From Lacrimispora defluvii (GTDB lineage Bacteria; Bacillota; Clostridia; Lachnospirales; Lachnospiraceae): 64,000 nt of DNA. The position numbers were made by a program, and so were the translations under genes. The DNA is taken from NCBI GenBank assembly GCA_013036995.1, contig JAAOXG010000003.1:1-64000 (forward strand), in the 5' to 3' direction. Below the pieces are notes generated by a model that had not been told where the DNA came from, made no database searches, and saw nothing but the letters and a program-made list of their open reading frames with translations. Positions within the stretch are counted from its first letter, which is position 1. The number at the start of each line of letters is the position of its first letter. Below are positions 8,338 through 16,633 of this stretch, in pieces.

Positions 8338-10860
8338 ATGACAAGTAACAAACCAAACATGGCTGGCTTAACCGCCGTCGAAGCAAAACGATTGCAAGAG
8401 CAATACGGCAAAAATGAATTGACCTCACAGAAGAAAGAGAGCTTTCTAAGAAAAGTTCTGCACATTATCTGTGAGCCAATGTTTTTGTTGCTGATTGTTG
8501 CTTCAATCATTTATTTTATTCTGGGCGAGCCAAGAGATGGTGCGATTATGCTCGTCTTTGTGGTGGGCATTATCAGCATTGATGTTATTCAAGAATGGAA
8601 AACCGACAAAACCTTGAATGCCCTCAAGGATTTATCTGCCCCACACGTCACAGTCATTCGTGACGGCAAGGAGCAGACCATAGCCAGCGCCGACCTTGTG
8701 CCGGGCGATTTGATGCTGATTGTAGAGGGCGTGAAAATCCCCGCCGACGGCGTGGTAATGAAAGCCAGCGACCTCTGCGTGGACGAATCCTCTTTGACCG
8801 GCGAGGCCGAGGGTGTTTGGAAAATTCCCACAGAGCAAGCCGAACCTACCACCGACTATTGGCGTAAAGATTATTGCTACGCAGGAACACTGGTGACGCA
8901 GGGCAGCGGCTATATTTCTGTTGACAAGATTGGTGCGGCTACCGAGTACGGTAAAATCGGCATGAACGTTTCCGCCGCTCCGCAGGAGGATACTCCGCTG
9001 CAAAAGCAAACCGGCAGCCTTGTAAAGCTTTGCGCGGGCATTGCCGCCGTACTGTTTGCAGCGGTTGGCTTTATCGCATGGTTCAACATTCCCGACCATA
9101 CCTTTGGCGACAGGCTAATTGAAAGCATCCTGTCCGGCATCACTCTCGCGATGGCGATGATCCCGGAGGAATTTCCCGTCATCCTCACCGTATTTCTTTC
9201 CATGGGTGCATGGCGGCTGGCCAAGAAAAATTCTCTCGTCCGCAAGCTGCCATCCGTGGAGACGTTGGGCGCGGTGTCGGTGCTATGCGTGGATAAAACC
9301 GGCACGATTACCATGAACCAGATGACCGTGCAGGACACGTGGGCCGCAGATGGTGATGAGGAAACACTCATTGAAACCATGGGCCTTGGCTGTGAAACCG
9401 ACGCCTACGACCCCATGGAGAAAGCCATGCTTGCCCATTGTGCAAGCCATGGCATTACCACCGACCACCTGTTCGGCGGCAGGCTGATTACCGAATATGC
9501 CTTTACCAATGCACTGAAAATGATGGGACACGTCTGGCATCACGATGGCGAGATATTGATTGCGGCCAAGGGTTCAGCGGAGCGGATTCTCACCATCTGC
9601 GAACTATCCGACGATTCGCGCAAAGAAGCAGAGGACAAAATTAACCAGATGTCCTGCCAAGGTCTGCGGGTAATCGCAGTGGGGCTGATGAAGCCCGCCA
9701 CCGAAGCCGACATTCCGGCGCAAATTACCGACTGCACACTGACCTTATGCGGATTGATTGGCCTTGCCGACCCTCCCCGCGAAAGCGTCAAGGCAGACAT
9801 TGCCGTCTGCAACAAGGCGGGCATTCGTGTGGTGATGATTACAGGCGACAATGGTGTGACTGCTGCATCCATTGCCAAAAAAATTGGTATGCCGAACAGT
9901 GACCATATCATCACAGGTGACCAGCTTTCACAGATGAGCGATGAGGAGCTGCAGGAAAAGGTCAAGGATGTGAGTATCTTCTCCCGCGTGGTGCCGGAGC
10001 ATAAAATGAGGATTGTCAAAGCGTTTAAGGAAAACGGCGAGATCGTTGCCATGACCGGAGACGGCGTAAACGATGCACCTGCCCTCAAATACGCTGACAT
10101 CGGCATTGCCATGGGCAAGCGAGGCAGCGAGGTTTCCCGTGAGGCCGCCGACCTTATCTTGATGGACGATAACTTTACCACGATTGTGGAAACGGTCAAG
10201 GATGGCAGACGGATTTACGACAATATTCGCAAGGCGGTGGGGTATGTGTTCACCATCCATATTCCCATTGCGTTTGCTTCACTGCTGGCGCCCCTGCTGG
10301 GCATTGCCCCGGCGAGCTTGTTCCTGCTGCCCCTTCATGTGGTTCTGCTGGAGCTTATCATTGACCCCACCTGCTCCATCGTGCTGGAGCGCCAGCCCGC
10401 CGAACGGGACATCATGGAGCGAAAGCCACGCAACCCGAATGAAAAGCTGCTTACCACAAAAACTCTGCTAAAAAGTGTACTGCAAGGCCTTGTGATTTTT
10501 GCAGCCTCCTTCGGCACATATTTCTCTATGCTCAGCCAAAACCCCGACAACGCACCCCTCGCACGCACCATGGGCCTTGCCATCGTCATGCTTGCCAACC
10601 TGTTTCTTGTGCAGGTAAATAGTTCCGACCGCGATTTTGCGATTCAGTCCTTCTTCCGGCTGATCAAGGATAAGGTAATGTGGACAGTCAACATTGGCAC
10701 GATAGCAGGTCTATTGCTCTTCCTCTACACACCGCTGTGCGGATTTTTGAAGCTTGCACCGCTGTCTGCCGGACAGTTCTTTTCGGCAGTGGGCATCGCC
10801 GCAATTGCTGTTCTGTGGTATGAGGTTGTCAAGCTCATGCAGAAAATGCTAAATAGGTAA
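8338..10860 (+). CDS. P-type metal-transporting ATPase, probably Ni2+/Co2+ efflux
   Basis: 840 residues from ATG 8338 (GGAGG, 8-base spacing). Actuator motif SLTGEAE (152-158), phosphorylation motif DKTGTIT with Asp319, MITGDN near 500 and TGDGVNDAP (573-581) are all intact. The M4 motif is PEEFP (276-280), not the PEGLP of SERCA-type Ca2+ pumps. N-terminal sequence (LTAVEAKRLQEQYGKNEL) is of the P2-type. The NiCo riboswitch in front points to nickel or cobalt as the exported ions; family sequence alone would give only 'cation'. First gene of a four-gene plus-strand cargo operon inside the ICE. Confidence 0.9.
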   Translation: MTSNKPNMAGLTAVEAKRLQEQYGKNELTSQKKESFLRKVLHIICEPMFLLLIVASIIYFILGEPRDGAIMLVFVVGIISIDVIQEWKTDKTLNALKDLSAPHVTVIRDGKEQTIASADLVPGDLMLIVEGVKIPADGVVMKASDLCVDESSLTGEAEGVWKIPTEQAEPTTDYWRKDYCYAGTLVTQGSGYISVDKIGAATEYGKIGMNVSAAPQEDTPLQKQTGSLVKLCAGIAAVLFAAVGFIAWFNIPDHTFGDRLIESILSGITLAMAMIPEEFPVILTVFLSMGAWRLAKKNSLVRKLPSVETLGAVSVLCVDKTGTITMNQMTVQDTWAADGDEETLIETMGLGCETDAYDPMEKAMLAHCASHGITTDHLFGGRLITEYAFTNALKMMGHVWHHDGEILIAAKGSAERILTICELSDDSRKEAEDKINQMSCQGLRVIAVGLMKPATEADIPAQITDCTLTLCGLIGLADPPRESVKADIAVCNKAGIRVVMITGDNGVTAASIAKKIGMPNSDHIITGDQLSQMSDEELQEKVKDVSIFSRVVPEHKMRIVKAFKENGEIVAMTGDGVNDAPALKYADIGIAMGKRGSEVSREAADLILMDDNFTTIVETVKDGRRIYDNIRKAVGYVFTIHIPIAFASLLAPLLGIAPASLFLLPLHVVLLELIIDPTCSIVLERQPAERDIMERKPRNPNEKLLTTKTLLKSVLQGLVIFAASFGTYFSMLSQNPDNAPLARTMGLAIVMLANLFLVQVNSSDRDFAIQSFFRLIKDKVMWTVNIGTIAGLLLFLYTPLCGFLKLAPLSAGQFFSAVGIAAIAVLWYEVVKLMQKMLNR

Positions 10861-10864
10861 GGCT

Positions 10865-11482
10865 ATGGGATGGTATCAAGATGTCGCGTTTCCAAAGCTG
10901 ATGCAATGGAATATCGGCAAAAAGTCAATTTTGAAAAAGCGTGCCGCATTGCTGAAACACGCATACGGCAACATTCTTGAAATAGGAATTGGGGAAGGCA
11001 CCAACCTTCCCCTTTATCCTACTGAAATCACGCACATTACTGCGGTGGACGCTTACCCAAGAAGGCTGAGAGATAGTGCCGTAAAGGCTGTGTTGTTTTC
11101 AGGAAGTGCCGATAAACTGCCTTTTGACGCTAACACCTTTGATACGGTTATTTCAACCTTTTGCTTGTGCAGTGTGAAGGACTTAGAGCAGGTCTGCCAA
11201 GAGATTTACAGGGTTCTGAAGCCCGGTGGAGTGTTTTTGTTTTTAGAGCACGGGAGTGCCGATTCTGCTTTTTTCAAAAAGATGCAGCAACTGTTCAATC
11301 CGCTTTATAACAAGTTTGCCTATGGTTGTAACATCACACGCACGTACCAAGACGAAATCCGAAACAGCGGCTTGCAAATTGTAAATCTGCAGATAACCCA
11401 TGCCCCAATTTATCCGCGATTTTTGACAGGGTATGTGTATGAAGGCATTGCTGAAAAGCCCTTACAGGAGAACGTATTATGA
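10865..11482 (+). CDS. Class I SAM-dependent methyltransferase
   Basis: 205 residues, starting 4 bases after the ATPase stop. SAM-binding motif I is ILEIGIGEGTNLPLY (about 37-51), with VDAYP (motif II) and FDTVISTFCLCSV (motif IV), then VLKPGGVFLFLEHG. The layout is that of UbiE/METTL7-like methyltransferases, a group that includes thiol S-methyltransferases. Its substrate is not shown by sequence. The operon (metal pump, cysteine-related hydrolase) makes a small thiol or metal ligand a reasonable guess. Its stop overlaps the next start by 4 bases. Confidence 0.8.
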   Translation: MGWYQDVAFPKLMQWNIGKKSILKKRAALLKHAYGNILEIGIGEGTNLPLYPTEITHITAVDAYPRRLRDSAVKAVLFSGSADKLPFDANTFDTVISTFCLCSVKDLEQVCQEIYRVLKPGGVFLFLEHGSADSAFFKKMQQLFNPLYNKFAYGCNITRTYQDEIRNSGLQIVNLQITHAPIYPRFLTGYVYEGIAEKPLQENVL

Positions 11483-12135
11483 TGAAATTGATATACAATT
11501 TAACGATGTGCCGAAGCAAGAGCTATCTTATCAAAAAGTACGGCAAAGAATTTTGGAAAGACTTCAAAGCGACTTCAGATAAAACCTTTGCCAAAATCTT
11601 GCCCCAAGTGCCGGATATAGGCAACAGTATTTTTTCGTTCAACTATGAGTTTGGCCCGAGCTATATTGCTTGGTATAAGAGTTTTTTAAAGCTGGGACTC
11701 ACTGGGGAAGAAGCCACGGAAAACATTTGGGTCATGAACGAAAAGATGGTGACCACGATACCTCGTCCTTTCTTGAAAGCGACGGGAAAAACTTATCTAA
11801 ACGGCTTTCGTAAAAAGGCAGCCACCCATGTTGCTTTGCAGGAAAAAGGAAAGCTGCATCCATACGACTGGCATATTACATACCGGGAGATTAATCAAAA
11901 CAGCTTCGAAATTGATATTACAGAATGCGGATTAAAAAAGCTTGCTCATCAGTTTGATGCGGATGGCTTACTCCCCGGCATCTGCCGTATGGATTATCTT
12001 TTCTCCAACCTTATGGGCAATCGATTTGTTCGCAGCAAAACCCTTGGTGATGGTGATAACTGCTGTAACTGCCATTACGATTTAGAGGGTCAATGCGAAT
12101 GGGCACCCGAAAAGGGATTTACAGACAGGAGATAG
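11479..12135 (+). CDS. ATC hydrolase family protein (L-2-amino-thiazoline-4-carboxylate hydrolase-like)
   Basis: 218 residues, translationally coupled to the methyltransferase (ATGATG overlap). The pattern of an N-terminal helical half, FNYEFGPSYIAWYKSFLKLG, then DITECGLKKLAHQF, ICRMDYLF and a C-terminal GDNCCNCHYDLEGQ fits the ATC hydrolase family, whose Pseudomonas founder opens the thiazoline ring on the way to L-cysteine. The Cys-Cys-x-Cys-His end is typical. Many members in anaerobes have no known substrate, so a role here in thiol supply or metal handling is inference. Confidence 0.75.
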   Translation: MMKLIYNLTMCRSKSYLIKKYGKEFWKDFKATSDKTFAKILPQVPDIGNSIFSFNYEFGPSYIAWYKSFLKLGLTGEEATENIWVMNEKMVTTIPRPFLKATGKTYLNGFRKKAATHVALQEKGKLHPYDWHITYREINQNSFEIDITECGLKKLAHQFDADGLLPGICRMDYLFSNLMGNRFVRSKTLGDGDNCCNCHYDLEGQCEWAPEKGFTDRR

Positions 12136-12141
12136 ACGTAA

Positions 12142-12300
12142 ATGAACAAAGACATATTTGCAAAAACCCGCATGCCAAACATCAAACAAGCGATTGCAGA
12201 AAACTTTGTTGATAATGATCCCAATACTATTTATCAAGACGCCTGTACCATATTGGAATATGAAATTGCACATAGTAACAATAGAGATAATAAGGCCTAA
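12142..12300 (+). CDS. Small protein, last gene of the metal-resistance operon
   Basis: 52 residues, ATG at 12142, six bases after the previous stop, with AGGAG in good position. Sequence starts MNKDIFAKTRMPNIKQAIAE and contains NDPNTIYQDACTILEYEIA; soluble and acidic. It ends 38 bases before the operon terminator. No family recognised. Position, ribosome site and coding look make it a real gene. Confidence 0.6.
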   Translation: MNKDIFAKTRMPNIKQAIAENFVDNDPNTIYQDACTILEYEIAHSNNRDNKA

Positions 12301-12338
12301 TTTTACCCACCCAATAAAATCTAACTAATTATGCAATT

Positions 12339-12374
12339 AAGGCACTGTACTATTTGTTTTAGTACAGTGCCTTT
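12339..12374. terminator. Strong bidirectional terminator at the cargo/backbone border
   Basis: Fourteen-base arms AAGGCACTGTACTA and TAGTACAGTGCCTT enclose a 7-base loop and are flanked by A/T runs on both sides. It closes the plus-strand metal operon and faces the end of the minus-strand gene that stops at 12380. Confidence 0.85.
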
Positions 12375-12379
12375 GATTG

Positions 12380-12721
12380 TTATATGCCCAAAATCGTCCA
12401 AATGTAGAGCGGGGCCGTCAGGGTAAACACCAAGCAGGCGAATAGGATTGCCGGCGCCGCCCACTCAAATTGTCCGTGCTTCCGATAGTCGAAGTACGCC
12501 ATCCCCAGCTTGGCGAAGAAAAACACCGCCAGAATAAGGTCGATGGCTGGGAATACCACATTGTTGACAACGGTCTTGATCTGACCGGAGGCATCATTCC
12601 ATGTGCCCTCAATGGCTCCTGCCACATCGCCGGTCGGAGCTGCGTATGCGGTCGTGCCAAATGCAAGGGCTACCATGATGGCAAGAGTCAAAACAAGAGC
12701 AGTTTTCTTGAATTTTTTCAT
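12380..12721 (-). CDS. VirB2/TrbC-like conjugation pilin-type membrane protein (DUF3852)
   Basis: 113 residues from ATG 12721 (AAAGGTGG upstream); a GTG three codons earlier is less likely. A signal sequence (MKKFKKTALVLTLAIMVALAFGTTAYA) is followed by a short polar part and two hydrophobic segments (VVFPAIDLILAVFFFAKLG and APAILFACLVFTLTAPLYIW). This is the shape of VirB2/TrbC pilins and of DUF3852 proteins of Firmicutes ICEs. The cargo operon is inserted right after it, separating it from the VirB6-like gene. Confidence 0.7.
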   Translation of the reverse strand: MKKFKKTALVLTLAIMVALAFGTTAYAAPTGDVAGAIEGTWNDASGQIKTVVNNVVFPAIDLILAVFFFAKLGMAYFDYRKHGQFEWAAPAILFACLVFTLTAPLYIWTILGI

Positions 12722-12747
12722 AAAGACCACCTTTCCAAAGTTGAGAA

Positions 12748-12775
12748 AAGGCCGCAGAATTGCTCCTGCGACCTT
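12748..12775 (-). terminator. Intrinsic terminator between ICE genes
   Basis: On the minus strand AAGGTCGCAG and CTGCGGCCTT pair across an eight-base loop and are followed by TTCTC. It separates the 12791-13261 gene from the VirB2-like gene. Confidence 0.6.
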
Positions 12776-12790
12776 GTTCTTTTTCTGTTT

Positions 12791-13261
12791 TTATAGTTTC
12801 ATTGTCATATCCATGCCTGGAGCCTGTTCTTCCAAAAGCGGGGCAACCTCAAGCACTTGAGGATTCTGACGAAATTTCAAATCCCCCCGAAATCCTTTCT
12901 TCAGCAGACTGAATTCCGCGGCCTCCGCAAGTGTTTCGGGTGGACAGCCGGGAGGCATTTCCTGATTCCACCGTACCCATTCCCCATTTTGGTAGCGCTG
13001 CTCCAGCTTGAGGATGACGTAATCCTCCGGTACAAAAGCGGGGTATCTCTGTAAAAATCCCCGTGCATCAACGTATGGATGTCCTTCTTTCATGATGGTC
13101 ATTTCCATAAGCCGCAGGGTGTCTGCGAGGGAGGTGCAGAACCAGCACTCACGATCTCCAAATCGCCGGATGCGCCCATCCTGCAAAATTGTATCGATCC
13201 GGTCTTTTTGTGTGTAGTGGTATAGGCTGCCTTTTGGCGCCTGAATTCGTTCATATGCCAT
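12791..13261 (-). CDS. ICE protein of unknown function
   Basis: 156 residues from ATG 13261 with GGGAGG upstream; the extension to 13297 overlaps the previous gene and lacks a site. Near the N-terminus is LYHYTQKD..DTILQDGRIRR, then CWFCTS. This pattern (H-Y-T, then I-L-x-D-G) is reminiscent of small proteins with an ADP-ribosyltransferase-like fold (DarT/DUF4433 or Tpt1 type). The similarity is short and the catalytic Glu is not obvious, so I do not assign that function. Lies between the secreted protein and the VirB2-like gene. Confidence 0.55.
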   Translation of the reverse strand: MAYERIQAPKGSLYHYTQKDRIDTILQDGRIRRFGDRECWFCTSLADTLRLMEMTIMKEGHPYVDARGFLQRYPAFVPEDYVILKLEQRYQNGEWVRWNQEMPPGCPPETLAEAAEFSLLKKGFRGDLKFRQNPQVLEVAPLLEEQAPGMDMTMKL

Positions 13262-13274
13262 TGTATCCTCCCTG

Positions 13275-14963
13275 CTATGGTTTTTTAGGAGCGACATGCC
13301 AGTCCTGCCACAAGTTGCCCCTTATGGTCATGCTGTCTGTAAGGTTGGCCGACAGCATTCCATCCGGCGTCCATCCATCAATGAGCCATGTGTTGACGGT
13401 ATAGGCTCCGTCCGGCATCCAGATCGGGCTGAAATGGGTGCGGTTTTTATAGGTGGAGTAGTTGTTTTTCTGGAACTCAAACCGCCCCGAACCCATACGC
13501 TCCAGGAGCCGCCAGTAGGTTTCGTAGCCAAACTCCGGGAAGTAGCTGATCGCATTCTGCGGCTGGGTGACCGCCGAGCTTTGGTTGGAGCTGACACTTC
13601 CGGTGACGGTCTGATTGATCCCGTACCCCGATTTCATCGTCCGGCCGTTGGCGGTGGGGTTCTTGCTGTCGCACTTGACGCTCATGGCAGAGGTTAGGCT
13701 GGCGCTGTAACGGTCCAGGTCGAACTCCCACCACCCATGGTCACACCAATATCCTGAGTCCTCGCCAGTGCTGTGCCACACCCAATACGCCTGCCACCAC
13801 GGCCGCCAGATGCTCCAGCTTGCGGCGCTTTTCACAGCTCGGCTTGGCACAGAGACAGACTGGAAGCTATTGTTGCGGTCATCGGCCACAGGATTGGGGG
13901 GAGGGTTCTTGTCAAGGTCAATGATTTTCACATTGAGGGTAGTCTTGGCGGTGCTTCCGGGACCGGATACCGTCACCTGGATTGTCATGTTCTGTTCGGT
14001 GTCGGGGGTTTTCCATTTCACCCACGCAAGCTGACTGTCGCCTTCGGGATAGTAAACATTGCCAACACTGTAGGTTTGCCCGCCGATATTAAAGCTGACA
14101 CGGGCGGGCCTGTCAGGGTCGGACTGGCCGCCGCTGACTCTGACCGCCGTGATGACATCAGTGTTTACACGGTACTCATAATCGTAGGCATCAATCTGAG
14201 GTTCCTCCGGCTTCTCCGTAAAACGAACGACGCCAAGCCCAAGGCTGGACTTGATGTCCGCATTGGATGCGGCGGTGGTTTTACTGCCTCCCCATGCGGG
14301 ATAGCCGAGGTCGCCTACTTCCAAGAACATGGCGAGGGGCAGATTCTTGTGGGTGAGTGATACCATACGCCGTCTTAGCAAACCGCTTGTCTGCTCATCA
14401 TAGAGTGCCGCTTCGGTAGCGGTGGTGGCAATCATGACACCCTCAAATTTGTAGTAGGCAATGGGTTCCAAGAGGATTTTATATTCACCGCCGATGAGAA
14501 CATCGTAATTCATGCCTGTGATATCCGCAATTCGTTTGACCACATACTCCGAGCAGAAATATTTCTTGATGGCGGCAATGTTGTTGTTGCCGTTGGTGCT
14601 GATAATACGAGGAATTGTCTGTCCGGGATTTTTATAGGTATAGCCGCCCTGTACCGGACTGAGAGCTGCTCCGTTGCTATATTGCAGTTTACTGACTTTT
14701 CCAAAATGGTACATTCCTGACGAGGGGGTTTTGTTGGTAAAATCAAAGGGCGTGGTGACTACAGCATGATCACTTGCCCGAACTACGGTAATACGCACAC
14801 CCTCGTTACCGCCGCTCCATGTGTTGGTGCTGGTTCCGCTGCCCATGCCTCCACCGCCGCCGTCGATATTTCCGCTCCCGCCGGTGTCAGCAAACACGGT
14901 TAGGGGGCAGAACAGGCAAAGCACCAGCATAAGACTGGCTATGCTTTTGAATAATTTCTTCAT
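13275..14963 (-). CDS. Secreted surface protein associated with the Tad locus
   Basis: 562 residues with a clear signal peptide (residues 1-25, ending VFA-D). The mature start is very Gly-rich (GSGNIDGGGGGMGSG). The rest is rich in Trp, Tyr and Ser, with Ig-like beta segments near 270-345 and a Trp-rich part (SWSIWRPWWQAYWVWHS) near 385-400. There is no LPXTG or other anchor. I do not recognise a named domain. In related ICEs a protein of this kind follows the pilus genes, so an extracellular role in cell contact is plausible but not shown. Confidence 0.65.
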   Translation of the reverse strand: MKKLFKSIASLMLVLCLFCPLTVFADTGGSGNIDGGGGGMGSGTSTNTWSGGNEGVRITVVRASDHAVVTTPFDFTNKTPSSGMYHFGKVSKLQYSNGAALSPVQGGYTYKNPGQTIPRIISTNGNNNIAAIKKYFCSEYVVKRIADITGMNYDVLIGGEYKILLEPIAYYKFEGVMIATTATEAALYDEQTSGLLRRRMVSLTHKNLPLAMFLEVGDLGYPAWGGSKTTAASNADIKSSLGLGVVRFTEKPEEPQIDAYDYEYRVNTDVITAVRVSGGQSDPDRPARVSFNIGGQTYSVGNVYYPEGDSQLAWVKWKTPDTEQNMTIQVTVSGPGSTAKTTLNVKIIDLDKNPPPNPVADDRNNSFQSVSVPSRAVKSAASWSIWRPWWQAYWVWHSTGEDSGYWCDHGWWEFDLDRYSASLTSAMSVKCDSKNPTANGRTMKSGYGINQTVTGSVSSNQSSAVTQPQNAISYFPEFGYETYWRLLERMGSGRFEFQKNNYSTYKNRTHFSPIWMPDGAYTVNTWLIDGWTPDGMLSANLTDSMTIRGNLWQDWHVAPKKP

Positions 14964-14987
14964 TGCGGCCTCCTTTTTGCAAAAATA

Positions 14988-15015
14988 AAAGCACGGTATC
15001 TTTCAACCGTGCTTT
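14988..15015 (-). terminator. Intrinsic terminator/attenuator
   Basis: On the minus strand AAAGCACGGT pairs with ACCGTGCTTT across an 8-base loop, followed by TATTTTT. It lies between the DUF6550-like gene and the secreted-protein gene and would lower expression of the genes downstream. Confidence 0.7.
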
Positions 15016-15031
15016 GTGGGTATTCTGAATA

Positions 15032-15574
15032 TTAGTCCATCGTGCCTACTTGCTTATTGATATCACCATCGCCATCCACATACTCGCCTTGGTTCGCACC
15101 AGCATTTGGCACATTATCAAATCCGGGAAGTCCACCGCTCTGTTTGGGAGGGGCTTCTGGATTATCTTTAGGCTTTTCCACCTTATCGTGGTCGACAGAC
15201 TTGGGAGGCTCCGTGACCTTTTCGCCGTCGGGCTTCTGCGTAGGGTCTCTGAGCTGTTCCTCGGTATATTCCGGTTTGGTTGCATCGCCCTGGATGGTCT
15301 GTTCCGTGCCGCTGGAAACCGCGCCGTTGTCGATGTTTGTCGGCTGGCTGGTATCAGGCGGGGTTACGGTGACCTCTTTTTCTTTCTCTGTGCCGTCCGG
15401 TACCTTCGGATCTACCGTCACATTGCTCACCTCGGAGCTTTGGGGCGGAAGCGGATTGTCCACCGGCTTTGGAGTTATGAACTGCTGTCCGATCAGCACC
15501 ACCAGCACCGCACAGAGGGCAAGGCATCCGGCTATCGTCAGCCATTTCTTCGTTTTGTCATTCATATTTTTCAT
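15032..15574 (-). CDS. Membrane-anchored Pro/Glu-rich protein (DUF6550-like)
   Basis: 180 residues: one N-terminal membrane anchor (WLTIAGCLALCAVLVVLIG) followed by about 150 residues of low-complexity, Pro-, Glu-, Lys- and Thr-rich sequence that should be extended outside the cell. The end is GANQGEYVDGDGDINKQVGTMD. I believe it belongs to DUF6550, found only in such elements. Likely a wall-spanning linker or pilus-associated factor; function unknown. It sits between the pseudopilins and the secreted 562-residue protein. Confidence 0.6.
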   Translation of the reverse strand: MKNMNDKTKKWLTIAGCLALCAVLVVLIGQQFITPKPVDNPLPPQSSEVSNVTVDPKVPDGTEKEKEVTVTPPDTSQPTNIDNGAVSSGTEQTIQGDATKPEYTEEQLRDPTQKPDGEKVTEPPKSVDHDKVEKPKDNPEAPPKQSGGLPGFDNVPNAGANQGEYVDGDGDINKQVGTMD

Positions 15575-15683
15575 AAGAGTGTCCTCCTATTTGTTAAATT
15601 TTGAGAGTCTCCTTGTTAAGTCACACCCTACCACGAACTTTTCAAAAAGTCTATCCTTATTATAGAAAAGTTTTTGAAACCAG

Positions 15684-16229
15684 TCAAAACCTCGGTGTGT
15701 ATCCGGCGCTGGTCTTGACTTTTATTCGCATGGGCGGCAGCAGTTTTCCTCCAAAGGATACGGGAACCTCCAGCATGATGGTGCTGTCAGCCTCAAAGCG
15801 GGCCGAGGCTTGGTCACCTGACGCAAAGGGAGCGTTTCGGATATCCACCTCCAGATTCCACACTTTAAATTCCAGCTTGCCGTCCGAAGTGCGTTTTTCA
15901 TGATAGCCTCCGCTGTAGGAAAGTCCGAGTACACCGTCCAGCCTGTCATAAATATCGCCGTAATCGAGGCTTTCCTCAAAATCCTCGGCAATGGGCTGGT
16001 AGGCTCCCGAATAACCCTCCCGCACGCCGTGGTACACATCGTCATAATTGTCATTGACGGTAGAAATAACGGCGGTCTGCACCGCATCCCGCACACCCTG
16101 CGCCACGATCATAAGCCGGAAATATTCCGAAATGCCGGTGAAGACAATCACCAGTGACAGGGTGACGGCGATGATGAGGGGAAAGCCTGAGCCGCTTTTG
16201 TCCTTGAGGATACGCTTGATTTTTTCCAT
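15684..16229 (-). CDS. TadE/TadG-like pseudopilin
   Basis: 181 residues from ATG 16229 (AGGTGA upstream). A short basic start (MEKIKRILKDKSGSG) leads into one hydrophobic helix (FPLIIAVTLSLVIVFTGISEYF), then an extracellular part. This is the layout of TadE/TadG minor pilins. The SGSG before the helix is a likely prepilin-peptidase site by analogy with the GEGYID motif in its neighbours. Downstream neighbour of the DUF4320 gene, overlapping arrangement in the tad locus. Confidence 0.7.
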   Translation of the reverse strand: MEKIKRILKDKSGSGFPLIIAVTLSLVIVFTGISEYFRLMIVAQGVRDAVQTAVISTVNDNYDDVYHGVREGYSGAYQPIAEDFEESLDYGDIYDRLDGVLGLSYSGGYHEKRTSDGKLEFKVWNLEVDIRNAPFASGDQASARFEADSTIMLEVPVSFGGKLLPPMRIKVKTSAGYTPRF

Positions 16230-16237
16230 CTCATCAC

Positions 16238-16633
16238 CTACTTCCAATAGACTTCTGATTTTCCCGCGGCATCAGACCTAAGTGTAATCGGGAAGGAGCC
16301 GAATCCGCCAAACAGTCCGATGTTGGTTTGGTAGGTGACCGTCACCGTGACTTCCTCATTGAGCTGAATTCTGCCGGTTTTGGACCATGTCACTGTGGGA
16401 ATTAGTCCGGTCTTTTCCCTCAGAAACTGTTCCCGGCGGCTGGTTTCGCTGCCGACCTGTCCGGCAATTTCCGCTTCCCGCATGAGCTCTACGGCAAAGG
16501 TGTCGATCTGCTGCTTTTGGATATAGACGGGGAACACCTTCACAGCAAGGGCAATGACCAGCATAGCGCACAGCACCAGCACCGCCACATCAATATATCC
16601 CTCGCCGCGCTTGTTTTTCAGGATTTTCAGCAC
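16238..16633 (-). CDS. TadE-like pseudopilin (DUF4320)
   Basis: 131 residues. The N-terminus MLKILKNKRGEGYIDVA has the GEGYID motif (10-15) followed by a hydrophobic helix (VLVLCAMLVIALAVKVFPVY), and a C-terminal beta-rich part. The same GEGYID motif precedes the helix in both Flp-type pilins at 22884 and 27475, which supports processing by the prepilin peptidase at 22442. DUF4320 proteins occur in Tad loci on Firmicutes mobile elements. Start overlaps the preceding gene's end by 7 bases. Confidence 0.75.
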   Translation of the reverse strand: MLKILKNKRGEGYIDVAVLVLCAMLVIALAVKVFPVYIQKQQIDTFAVELMREAEIAGQVGSETSRREQFLREKTGLIPTVTWSKTGRIQLNEEVTVTVTYQTNIGLFGGFGSFPITLRSDAAGKSEVYWK

